A DNA stretch of 32,121 bases. Source: Pseudomonas sp. PB120. Lineage in GTDB: Bacteria > Pseudomonadota > Gammaproteobacteria > Pseudomonadales > Pseudomonadaceae. The notes beneath the pieces were generated by a model. The model was not told the DNA's origin. It saw only the letters and a list, made by a program, of their open reading frames with translations, and did no database searches. Of this stretch, positions 7,399 to 14,746 are shown piece after piece (position 1 is the first letter of the stretch; every line of letters begins with the position of its first letter). The position numbers and the translations under genes are program-made. The stretch lies in NCBI RefSeq assembly GCF_009761815.1, contig NZ_RWIN01000158.1, positions 1 through 32,121 of the forward strand, read 5' to 3'.

Positions 7399-8844
7399 GT
7401 GGCAAATGCAAAGCGTTTTGATAACTACATTAATGGTGAATGGGTTGCGGGCAGCGAATATTGCGCCAACATCAACCCGTCCGAGCTGACCGATACCATC
7501 GGTGAATACGCCAAAGCCGATCTGGCTCAAGTCCATGCCGCCATCGACGCCGCGCGCGCAGCGTTCCCGGCCTGGTCGACTTCGGGTATTCAGGCTCGTC
7601 ACGATTCTTTGGACAAAGTCGGCACTGAAATCCTCGCCCGCCGCGAAGAGCTCGGCACCTTGCTGGCCCGTGAAGAAGGCAAGACTTTGCCGGAAGCCAT
7701 CGGTGAAGTGACTCGCGCCGGTAACATCTTCAAGTTTTTCGCCGGTGAAACCCTGCGTCTGTCCGGCGACTACCTGCCGTCCGTGCGCCCGGGTGTGAAC
7801 GTTGAAGTCACCCGCGAAGCCTTGGGCGTGGTTGGCCTGATCACGCCGTGGAACTTCCCGATCGCCATCCCGGCGTGGAAAATCGCACCGGCCCTGGCCT
7901 ACGGCAACTGCGTCGTCCTGAAACCGGCCGATCTGGTTCCGGGTTGCGCTTGGGCGCTGGCTGAAATCATCTCCCGCGCCGGTTTCCCGGCCGGTGTGTT
8001 CAACCTGGTGATGGGCAGCGGTCGTGTGGTTGGCGATGCAATGGTCCAGAGCCCGAAAGTCGACGGCATCAGCTTCACCGGTTCGGTGGGCGTGGGTCGT
8101 CAGATCGCCGTCAGCTGCGTTTCGCGTCAAGCCAAAGTTCAGCTGGAAATGGGTGGCAAGAACCCGCAGATCATCCTCGACGACGCCGACCTGAAACAAG
8201 CGGTCGAGCTGTCGGTACAGAGCGCGTTCTACTCCACTGGCCAGCGCTGCACCGCGTCGAGCCGCTTCATCGTCACCGCCGGCATCCACGACCAGTTCGT
8301 TGCCGCCGTGGCCGAGCGCATGAAGTCGATCAAGGTCGGCCACGCGCTGAAAGCCGGCACCGACATCGGTCCAGTGGTTTCCCAGGCTCAGCTTGAACAA
8401 GACATGAAGTACATCGACATCGGCCAGTCCGAAGGTGCTCGTCTGGTCAGTGGCGGTGGTCTGGTGACGTGCGACACCGAAGGTTACTTCCTCGCGCCAA
8501 CGCTGTTTGCCGACAGCGAAGCCGCGATGCGCATCAGCCGCGAAGAGATCTTTGGCCCGGTGGCCAACGTCGTTCGCGTTGCCGATTACGAGGCCGCGCT
8601 GGCCATGGCCAACGACACCGAGTTCGGTCTGTCGGCGGGCATCGCCACCACGTCGTTGAAGTACGCCAACCACTTCAAGCGTCACTCCCAGGCCGGGATG
8701 GTGATGGTCAACCTGCCGACGGCGGGCGTGGATTACCACGTTCCATTCGGTGGGCGTAAAGGTTCATCCTATGGATCCCGCGAGCAAGGTCGCTATGCGC
8801 AAGAGTTCTACACCGTGGTGAAGACCTCTTACATCGGTTCGTAA
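7399..8844 (+). CDS. Alpha-ketoglutarate semialdehyde (2,5-dioxovalerate) dehydrogenase
   Basis: This 481-residue NAD(P)-dependent aldehyde dehydrogenase should oxidise the KdgD product to 2-oxoglutarate. Family hallmarks are PWNFP (150-154, catalytic Asn), VVLKPAD with Lys175, FTGSVGVG (226-233), the general base Glu250 in QLEMGGKNP and the nucleophile Cys284 in GQRCTAS. The start is a GTG at 7399, with GAGGAG about 9 bases upstream and the protein beginning (M)ANAKRFDNYINGEW. Bacteria have several unrelated dehydrogenases for this step; the one encoded in D-glucarate/galactarate operons has been described as type II, which fits the context. A hairpin precedes the gene and a REPIN follows it. 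Confidence 0.92.
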   Translation: MANAKRFDNYINGEWVAGSEYCANINPSELTDTIGEYAKADLAQVHAAIDAARAAFPAWSTSGIQARHDSLDKVGTEILARREELGTLLAREEGKTLPEAIGEVTRAGNIFKFFAGETLRLSGDYLPSVRPGVNVEVTREALGVVGLITPWNFPIAIPAWKIAPALAYGNCVVLKPADLVPGCAWALAEIISRAGFPAGVFNLVMGSGRVVGDAMVQSPKVDGISFTGSVGVGRQIAVSCVSRQAKVQLEMGGKNPQIILDDADLKQAVELSVQSAFYSTGQRCTASSRFIVTAGIHDQFVAAVAERMKSIKVGHALKAGTDIGPVVSQAQLEQDMKYIDIGQSEGARLVSGGGLVTCDTEGYFLAPTLFADSEAAMRISREEIFGPVANVVRVADYEAALAMANDTEFGLSAGIATTSLKYANHFKRHSQAGMVMVNLPTAGVDYHVPFGGRKGSSYGSREQGRYAQEFYTVVKTSYIGS

Positions 8845-8853
8845 ACGCTCTAC

Positions 8854-8959
8854 CCCTGTAGGAGCGAGCTTGCTCGCGATGGTCTTGAGGACGCGGTGTT
8901 CAGCCTGATACGCCGCGTCATCGTTGACCTCCATCGCGAGCAAGCTCGCTCCTACAGGG
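8854..8959. repeat. REPIN, class A, inside the sugar-acid gene cluster
   Basis: Near-perfect inverted ends CCCTGTAGGAGCGAGCTTGC and its inverse flank the same interior as the copy at 5117-5228 (CAGCCTGAT, CGCGTCATCGTTGAC). It lies between the dehydrogenase and transporter genes, so the transcript would contain a large stem-loop there. Confidence 0.88.
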
Positions 8960-8982
8960 AAAATCAAAGATTCACCCCGCAT

Positions 8983-8990
8983 AAAAATAA
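8983..8990 (+). promoter_or_regulatory. Candidate Hfq/Crc (CA-type) motif before the transporter gene
   Basis: AAAAATAA fits the AANAANAA pattern that Hfq with Crc recognises on Pseudomonas mRNAs near ribosome sites during carbon catabolite repression. It lies just 5' of the Shine-Dalgarno TGGGAG and 20 bases before the transporter ATG. A short A-rich match can arise by chance; location and gene function raise its likelihood. Confidence 0.45.
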
Positions 8991-9009
8991 TCAGTGGGAG
9001 TACATCTAC

Positions 9010-10383
9010 ATGCAAGCGACCAAGCCGACCCACGTCCGCTATTTGATTCTGCTCATGCTTTTCCTGGTGACCACGATCAACTACGCCGACCGTGCCACTA
9101 TCGCCATCGCGGGCTCCAGCCTGCAAAAAGACCTCGGCATTGACGCGGTTACCCTCGGCTACATTTTCTCTGCATTCGGTTGGGCCTACGTGGCCGGGCA
9201 AATTCCCGGCGGCTGGCTGCTGGACCGTTTCGGCTCGAAAAAAGTCTACGCACTGAGCATCTTCACCTGGTCACTGTTCACCGTGCTGCAGGGCTATGTC
9301 GGTGAATTCGGCATGTCCACCGCCATCGTAGCGCTGTTCATGCTGCGCTTCCTGGTGGGCTTGGCCGAGGCGCCATCCTTCCCCGGCAACGCACGCATCG
9401 TGGCGGCCTGGTTCCCGACAGCGGAACGCGGTACCGCGTCTGCGATTTTCAACTCGGCGCAATACTTCGCCACCGTGCTGTTCGCACCGCTGATGGGCTG
9501 GATCGTCTACACCTTCGGCTGGCAGCATGTGTTCGTCGTCATGGGCGGCGTCGGCGTGGTGTTCTCGCTGATCTGGCTGAAAGTTATCCACAGCCCGCGC
9601 CAGCACCCGATGATCAACGAGGCTGAGTTCAAGCACATCGCTGAAAATGGCGGCATGGTCGACATGGATCAGGACAAAGGCAAAGCCGCGGACAAGGCTG
9701 CCGAAGGCCCGAAATGGGACTACGTGCGTCAACTGCTGACCAACCGCATGATGCTCGGCGTCTACTTGAGCCAATACTGCATCAACGCCATTACCTACTT
9801 CTTCCTGACCTGGTTCCCGGTGTACCTGGTGCAAGAGCGCGGCATGACCATCCTCAAGGCCGGTTTCATTGCCTCGTTGCCGGCCATCTGCGGCTTTATC
9901 GGTGGCGTGCTCGGTGGCGTGATTTCCGACTACCTGCTGCGCAAGGGCCATTCCCTGACCTTCGCCCGCAAGGCGCCGATCATTGCCGGTCTGCTGGTGT
10001 CCAGCAGCATCGTGGCGTGCAACTACGTGGACATCGAATGGATGGTCGTCGGCTTCATGGCTCTGGCGTTCTTCGGTAAAGGCGTCGGCGCACTGGGCTG
10101 GGCGGTTGTTTCGGACACGTCGCCGAAGCAGATTGCCGGTTTAAGTGGCGGCCTGTTCAACATGTTCGGCAACATCGCGTCGATCACCACTCCGATCGTC
10201 ATCGGCTACATCATCAGCTCCACCGGCTCGTTCAAATGGGCCCTGGTGTTTGTCGGTTGCAACGCACTGGTCGCAGTGTTCAGCTACCTGGTGATCGTCG
10301 GTCCGATCAAACGTGTGGTCCTGAAAGAACCGCCAATCAGCGGTCCTGAAACAAACAACAAATTGTCACAAGCGCATTCCTGA
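9010..10383 (+). CDS. MFS transporter for galactarate/glucarate (GudP/GarP-like)
   Basis: This 457-residue inner-membrane symporter of the major facilitator superfamily (anion:cation symporter group) has about 12 hydrophobic helices and a hydrophilic central loop (about 210-235, MDQDKGKAADKAAEGPKW). Signature features are NYADRATIAIAG near residue 20 and the loop motif GGWLLDRFGSKK near 70. The start at 9010 is chosen because TGGGAG lies 10 bases upstream and MQATKPTHVRYLILL runs straight into helix 1; longer in-frame starts would fall inside the REPIN. The garD gene begins 11 bases after its stop, so the two are surely cotranscribed. Context points to uptake of the hexarate sugar acids; the exact substrate range is inferred. 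Confidence 0.9.
   Translation: MQATKPTHVRYLILLMLFLVTTINYADRATIAIAGSSLQKDLGIDAVTLGYIFSAFGWAYVAGQIPGGWLLDRFGSKKVYALSIFTWSLFTVLQGYVGEFGMSTAIVALFMLRFLVGLAEAPSFPGNARIVAAWFPTAERGTASAIFNSAQYFATVLFAPLMGWIVYTFGWQHVFVVMGGVGVVFSLIWLKVIHSPRQHPMINEAEFKHIAENGGMVDMDQDKGKAADKAAEGPKWDYVRQLLTNRMMLGVYLSQYCINAITYFFLTWFPVYLVQERGMTILKAGFIASLPAICGFIGGVLGGVISDYLLRKGHSLTFARKAPIIAGLLVSSSIVACNYVDIEWMVVGFMALAFFGKGVGALGWAVVSDTSPKQIAGLSGGLFNMFGNIASITTPIVIGYIISSTGSFKWALVFVGCNALVAVFSYLVIVGPIKRVVLKEPPISGPETNNKLSQAHS
10354..10361 (+). promoter_or_regulatory. Candidate Hfq/Crc (CA-type) motif before garD
   Basis: AACAACAA is an exact AANAANAA match within the last codons of the transporter gene, in the A-rich stretch GAAACAAACAACAAATTG, about 33 bases before the garD start. 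Such motifs near start regions are bound by Hfq/Crc in pseudomonads. It is the second such site in this cluster. Confidence 0.45.
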
Positions 10384-10394
10384 GGAGCGGCGTC

Positions 10395-11948
10395 ATGCAG
10401 TTGATTGAACATTCCGACTCGCCGCGCTACATCCGCCTGCACGAGCGGGACAACGTAGTGATCGTGGTCAATGACCAGGGCGTGCCTGCGGGCACCGAAT
10501 TTCCCGATGGGCTGGTGACCGTGGACTTCGTGCCACAGAGCCACAAGGTCACCCTGGAAGACATTCCCGAAGGTGGCCAGGTGATCCGTTACGGCCAGAC
10601 CATTGGCTACGCGCTGCAGCCGATTCCGCGCGGCAGCTGGGTCAAGGAAGATCAACTGCGCATGCCCACCGCGCCACCGCTGGACAGCCTGCCGCTGTCC
10701 ACCGAAGTGCCGGCGGCGCAGGCACCGCTGGAAGGCTTTACGTTCGAGGGTTATCGCAACGCCGACGGCACCGTCGGCACGCGCAACATTCTGGGGATTA
10801 CCACCACGGTGCAGTGCGTCACTGGCGTGCTCGATCACGCGGTCAAGCGCATCAAGGACGAGTTGCTGCCCAAGTACCCGCACGTCGATGACGTGGTGGC
10901 GCTGACCCACAGTTACGGCTGTGGTGTGGCGATTACCGCCGCCGACGCGTACATCCCGATCCGCACCGTGCGCAACCTCGCACGCAACCCGAACCTGGGT
11001 GGCGAAGCCTTGGTGATCAGCCTGGGCTGCGAGAAATTGCAGGCAGGGCAGGTGATGCACGAGAACGACAGCTCGGTCGATCTCAGCGATCCATGGTTGT
11101 ACCGCTTGCAGGATTCGAGTCACGGTTTCACCGAGATGATCGAACAGATCATGGCGCTGGCCGAGACTCGTTTGAAGAAGCTCGACCAACGTCGCCGGGA
11201 AACCGTGCCGGCGTCCGAGCTGATCCTCGGCATGCAGTGCGGCGGCAGCGATGCCTTCTCCGGCATCACCGCCAACCCGGCACTGGGTTATGCATCGGAC
11301 CTGCTGTTACGGGCCGGCGCGACGGTGATGTTTTCCGAAGTCACCGAAGTGCGCGACGCGATTTACCTGCTGACCTCTCGCGCAGAGACTGAAGAAGTCG
11401 CTCAGGAGCTGGTACGGGAAATGGATTGGTACGACCGTTACCTGGCCAAGGGTGAAGCGGATCGCAGCGCCAACACCACGCCGGGCAACAAGAAGGGCGG
11501 GTTGTCGAACATTGTCGAGAAGTCCCTCGGGTCGATCGTCAAGTCCGGCAGCAGCGCGATCAACGGGGTGCTGGGCCCGGGCGAGCGCTTCAAGCGCAAG
11601 GGCCTGATCTTCTGCGCGACCCCGGCCAGTGACTTTGTCTGCGGGACGTTGCAGTTGGCGGCGGGGATGAACCTGCACGTGTTCACCACCGGTCGCGGTA
11701 CGCCTTATGGCTTGGCCATGGCGCCGGTGGTGAAGGTGTCGACCCGGACCGAACTGGCGCAGCGCTGGCCGGATTTGATCGACATCGACGCCGGGCGCAT
11801 TGCGACCGGGCGGGCGTCGATTGAAGACCTCGGCTGGGAGTTGTTCCACTACTACCTGGATGTGGCCAGCGGCAAGAAGCAGACGTGGGCGGAGCAGCAC
11901 AAGCTGCATAACGACATCACCCTGTTCAACCCGGCGCCGATCACCTGA
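10395..11948 (+). CDS. garD: Galactarate dehydratase (EC 4.2.1.42)
   Basis: This 517-residue cytoplasmic enzyme dehydrates galactarate (mucate) to 5-dehydro-4-deoxy-D-glucarate, the KdgD substrate. It has an N-terminal SAF-type domain (about 10-90) and the UxaA-family catalytic part from about 115, with GTVGTRNILGI, THSYGCGVAI (about 170-180), QCGGSDAFSGITANPALG (about 280-297) and the C-terminal ATPASDFVCGT and FTTGRGTPYG segments. Length and domain order match GarD rather than altronate dehydratase, which has a similar architecture and is the main alternative. A strong GAGGAG precedes the ATG, 11 bases after the transporter gene. No glucarate dehydratase gene (gudD) is in the window. A REPIN follows within 4 bases of the stop. 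Confidence 0.94.
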   Translation: MQLIEHSDSPRYIRLHERDNVVIVVNDQGVPAGTEFPDGLVTVDFVPQSHKVTLEDIPEGGQVIRYGQTIGYALQPIPRGSWVKEDQLRMPTAPPLDSLPLSTEVPAAQAPLEGFTFEGYRNADGTVGTRNILGITTTVQCVTGVLDHAVKRIKDELLPKYPHVDDVVALTHSYGCGVAITAADAYIPIRTVRNLARNPNLGGEALVISLGCEKLQAGQVMHENDSSVDLSDPWLYRLQDSSHGFTEMIEQIMALAETRLKKLDQRRRETVPASELILGMQCGGSDAFSGITANPALGYASDLLLRAGATVMFSEVTEVRDAIYLLTSRAETEEVAQELVREMDWYDRYLAKGEADRSANTTPGNKKGGLSNIVEKSLGSIVKSGSSAINGVLGPGERFKRKGLIFCATPASDFVCGTLQLAAGMNLHVFTTGRGTPYGLAMAPVVKVSTRTELAQRWPDLIDIDAGRIATGRASIEDLGWELFHYYLDVASGKKQTWAEQHKLHNDITLFNPAPIT

Positions 11949-11951
11949 TGT

Positions 11952-12042
11952 TGTGGCGAGGGAGCTTGCTCCCGCTGGACTGCGCAGCAGTCCCATTTTG
12001 GGGCCGCTTCGCGACCCAGCGGGAGCAAGCTCCCTCGCCACA
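11952..12042. repeat. REPIN, class C
   Basis: TGTGGCGAGGGAGCTTGCTC and its inverse bound a 91-base element whose interior carries GACTGCGCAGCAGTC, itself a palindrome. It starts immediately after the garD stop and may stabilise the 3' end of the operon transcript. Confidence 0.87.
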
Positions 12043-12144
12043 GGTATTCGTCGTCTGTTTGTGAGGGTGGTGTACCAGACGCCGATGTCCTCCGTGGATT
12101 ATCATTAGCGCCCTAACGACGCCCACCTCAAGGTCCTCTCCGGC

Positions 12145-13086
12145 ATGCTGGCAATCTTCCTCGAAACCCTGAACATCACCGCGCCGGTGTTTGCCATGCT
12201 GTTTCTGGGCGTGCTGCTCAAGCGCATCGACTGGATCAACGACAATTTCATCCACACCGCGTCGGCCCTTGTGTTCAACGTCACCATGCCGGCGTTGTTG
12301 TTCCTGGGCATCCTGCATGCCGACCTGCACGCCGCGCTGCAGCCGGCGTTGCTGATCTACTTCTCGATTGCGACGCTGGTGTGCTTCGCCATCGCGTGGG
12401 GCTGGGCGATCTGGAAATGCCCGCGTGAAGACCGCGGGATCTACACCCAGGGTGCGTTTCGCGGCAACAACGGGGTGATCGGCCTCGCGCTGGCGGCGAG
12501 CATGTACGGCGCCTACGGGATTTCCCTCGGGGCGATTCTCGCGGCGTTGGTGATCCTGTTCTACAACACGCTCTCGACTATTGTGCTGGCGGTGTACAGC
12601 CCGGTGATCAAGTCTGATCCGTGGAGCATTTTCAAAAGCGTGATGATCAACCCGCTGATCATCAGCGTGTTTGCCGCCGCGCCGTTTGCCTACTTCAAGA
12701 TCGGCTTGCCGGGCTGGCTGGAAATGTCCGGCCAGTACCTGGCGCAAACCACGTTGCCGTTGGCGCTGATCTGCATCGGCGGCACGCTGTCGCTGGCGGC
12801 GATGCGCAAAAGCGGGAGCATGGCGCTGAGCTCCAGTTTGGTGAAGATGATCGGCTTGCCGGTGCTGGCAACGCTGGGCGCGTGGTTGTGGGGCTTTCGT
12901 GGGGCGGAGCTGGGGATTCTGTTTCTGTACTTCGGCAGCCCGACCGCCGCGGCCAGTTTTGTCATGGCCCGACAGGCCAATGGTAATCATGAACTGGCGG
13001 CAGCGATCATCGTGATCACCACGTTGATGGCGGCGGTCACCACCAACATCGGGATCTTTTTGTTGCAATGGGGTGGGTGGATCTAG
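12145..13086 (+). CDS. AEC-family (auxin efflux carrier) transporter
   Basis: This 313-residue integral membrane protein has about ten hydrophobic helices and the general layout of the AEC family. It begins MLAIFLETLNITAPVFAMLF, followed by LLKRIDWINDNFIHTAS, and has the conserved QGAFRGNNGVIGLALA segment (about 110-125) and the C-terminal ITTLMAAVTTNIGIFLL. AEC members move organic acids such as malate or malonate, or auxin-like compounds, and the substrate cannot be told here. Only a weak AAGG lies upstream of the ATG. The gene stands alone on the plus strand, separated from garD by a REPIN, so membership in the sugar-acid operon is unlikely but not excluded. Confidence 0.88.
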   Translation: MLAIFLETLNITAPVFAMLFLGVLLKRIDWINDNFIHTASALVFNVTMPALLFLGILHADLHAALQPALLIYFSIATLVCFAIAWGWAIWKCPREDRGIYTQGAFRGNNGVIGLALAASMYGAYGISLGAILAALVILFYNTLSTIVLAVYSPVIKSDPWSIFKSVMINPLIISVFAAAPFAYFKIGLPGWLEMSGQYLAQTTLPLALICIGGTLSLAAMRKSGSMALSSSLVKMIGLPVLATLGAWLWGFRGAELGILFLYFGSPTAAASFVMARQANGNHELAAAIIVITTLMAAVTTNIGIFLLQWGGWI

Positions 13087-13135
13087 CTTCGGGATTTTTA
13101 GTGTTCCTAAGAGCCTCATCGTCGGAACGCCGCCC

Positions 13136-13228
13136 GGAGCCGGCTTACTCCCACAGGAATCTTCAGTGTTGATGCAATTTGTGCAACACAACAGACCCCC
13201 TGTGGGAGCGAGCCTGCTCGCGATAGCA
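13136..13228. repeat. Class B REP with a degenerate inverted partner
   Basis: A clean class B REP, TGTGGGAGCGAGCCTGCTCG at 13201-13220 followed by CGATAGC, is preceded by a decayed inverse copy (GGAGCCGGCTTACTCCCACA, 13136-13155). The order is inverse-then-forward, as at 6081-6175. It fills most of the gap between the convergent AEC and PcaC-like genes. Confidence 0.7.
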
Positions 13229-13257
13229 ATGTTACAGACGCTAAAAAATCCGGCTGA

Positions 13258-13638
13258 TTACTTGGGCTTCTGATAGGTATCAATCACTTCCTGCGCCGCC
13301 CGAAACGCATCGATCGCGGCCGGCACACCGGCGTACACCGCGCAATGCAGCAACGCTTCGCGAATCTCTTCCACGGTGCAGCCGTTGTTCAGCGCTCCGC
13401 GCACATGGCCTTTTAATTCCTGTGGGCACTTCAGCGCGGTCAACGCGGCGAGGGTGATCAGGCTGCGGGTCTTCAGCGGCAGGCCCTCGCGGTTCCACAC
13501 GCCGCCCCAGGCGTGTTCATTGACGAAGTCCTGCAACGGCTGGGTGAACTCGGTGGCATTGCCCAGCGCGCGGTCGACGAAGGCGTCGCCCATCACTTGG
13601 CGGCGGACTTCAACGCCGGTTTTTTTGTTGTCGGTCAT
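13258..13638 (-). CDS. Carboxymuconolactone decarboxylase (PcaC-like) family protein
   Basis: This 126-residue all-helical protein belongs to the CMD family, near the 4-carboxymuconolactone decarboxylases (PcaC, about 130 residues). It shares with PcaC the pattern HAWGGVWNREGLPLKTRSLIT (about 43-63), QELKGHVRGALNNG (about 73-86) and HCAVYAGVPAAIDAF (about 97-111). It lacks the CxxC of AhpD peroxidases. No protocatechuate genes are nearby, so a role in the beta-ketoadipate pathway is doubtful. The true start is the ATG at 13638 (GAAGGAATTGCC upstream), not further upstream. The ATG overlaps the stop of the antiporter gene as ATGA, so translation is probably coupled. Confidence 0.85.
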   Translation of the reverse strand: MTDNKKTGVEVRRQVMGDAFVDRALGNATEFTQPLQDFVNEHAWGGVWNREGLPLKTRSLITLAALTALKCPQELKGHVRGALNNGCTVEEIREALLHCAVYAGVPAAIDAFRAAQEVIDTYQKPK

Positions 13639-14696
13639 GGCAATTCCTTCTTGTGGTGTTGGCGACGCCAGGCGCGCAGCGACGTGAACAGCAAAAACGC
13701 CACCAGCGCCGGCAGGACGAAAAACAGCATCAGGTGTTCGAGCTTGCCGGCCAGGGGCATGCCGGTGGTGAACGACACCACGTGCAGGCCGTACGCCAGG
13801 TACAAGCCCAAAAACAGCAGGCCTTCGGCGCGTGTCACTCGGTAGCCGGAATAGAACACTGGCAAACACAGCGTCGCGACGCCGAGCATCACCGGCAAAT
13901 CGAAATCGAGCGCGTTGGGGGATACCGACAGCGGCGACGGTGCGATCAGCGCGGTCAGGCCGAGCACGCCCAAAAGGTTGAACAGGTTGCTGCCGATCAC
14001 GTTACCCACAGCGATGTCGCGCTGACCGCGCAACGCCGCGATCAACGAAGTGGCCAGTTCCGGAAGCGAAGTACTGACGGCCACGATGGTCAGGCCGATT
14101 ATCCGTTCCGACAGCCCCAGGTCAGTGGCAACCGACACGGCGGCGCCCAGCAGCAAATGCGCGGCGTACACCAGCATCGCGAGGCCGGCGACGATCATCA
14201 TCAGGCTGCTGAACCACGGGGCCTCGGGGCCTTCGTGATGGCTCGATGGCGGCCGGGCAGAATGCTGCGACTGGCGCAGCAGCAAGCCCAGGTAGAACAC
14301 CAGCGCGGCCAGCAGAATCATGCCGTCCACGCGCGTGAATTCTTCATTCCATGCGAGCACAAACACCAGCAGGCTGGCGCCGATCATCAGCGGAATATCC
14401 AGGCGCACCAATTGCCGCGAAACCCGTAGCGGAATGATCAGCGCCGAGAGCCCGAGGGTGACGAGGATGTTGAAGATGCTGCTGCCGATCACGCTGCCGA
14501 CGGCGATGTCGGCGTTTTCGGCCAGGGTCGCTTGCAGGCTGACCGCCATCTGCGGCGCGCTGCTGCCGAGGGCGACGATGGTCAGGCCGATGATCAGCGG
14601 CCTGACGTGCAACCGCGCGGCCAGGCGCACGGCGGCCCGGACCATCAACTCGGCGCCTGCGATCAGTAACAGCAGGCCGCTGAGCAGTTCAAGCAC
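13635..14696 (-). CDS. Calcium/sodium antiporter family (CaCA, YrbG-like) protein
   Basis: This 353-residue inner-membrane cation exchanger has two inverted halves with about ten helices, each half carrying an alpha repeat: ALGSSAPQMAVSLQ with GSVIGSSIFNI (about 42-77) and AVSTSLPELATSL with GNVIGSNLFNLL (about 206-242). The central loop is hydrophilic and His-rich (142-161). In the alpha-1 motif, Gln49 stands where family members usually have the ion-binding Glu; Glu213 in alpha-2 is kept. The start given is a GTG at 14696, which places helix 1 as in YrbG, but it has no ribosome site. An in-frame ATT at 14729 has GGAG 8 bases upstream and would add FGLADIPLLS. The end overlaps the PcaC-like gene by 4 bases. 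Confidence 0.88.
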   Translation of the reverse strand: MLELLSGLLLLIAGAELMVRAAVRLAARLHVRPLIIGLTIVALGSSAPQMAVSLQATLAENADIAVGSVIGSSIFNILVTLGLSALIIPLRVSRQLVRLDIPLMIGASLLVFVLAWNEEFTRVDGMILLAALVFYLGLLLRQSQHSARPPSSHHEGPEAPWFSSLMMIVAGLAMLVYAAHLLLGAAVSVATDLGLSERIIGLTIVAVSTSLPELATSLIAALRGQRDIAVGNVIGSNLFNLLGVLGLTALIAPSPLSVSPNALDFDLPVMLGVATLCLPVFYSGYRVTRAEGLLFLGLYLAYGLHVVSFTTGMPLAGKLEHLMLFFVLPALVAFLLFTSLRAWRRQHHKKELP

Positions 14697-14746
14697 GCTG
14701 AGCAGGGGGATGTCGGCAAGTCCGAAAATGGTCGGTGCTCCGGCGG

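Noticed and set aside
7216..8739. 507-codon minus-strand open frame opposite the aldehyde dehydrogenase
   Set aside because: The plus-strand protein has every catalytic motif of the family; the antisense frame has none.
94..13228. A CRISPR array made of the recurring TGTAGGAGCGAG/TGTGGGAGCGAG units
   Set aside because: The units are palindromic, in both orientations, scattered over kilobases and without regular spacers or cas genes; they are REP elements.
13639..13869. N-terminal extension of the PcaC-like protein upstream of 13638
   Set aside because: The added residues are the antiporter gene read in another frame; a ribosome site and the family length support the start at 13638.
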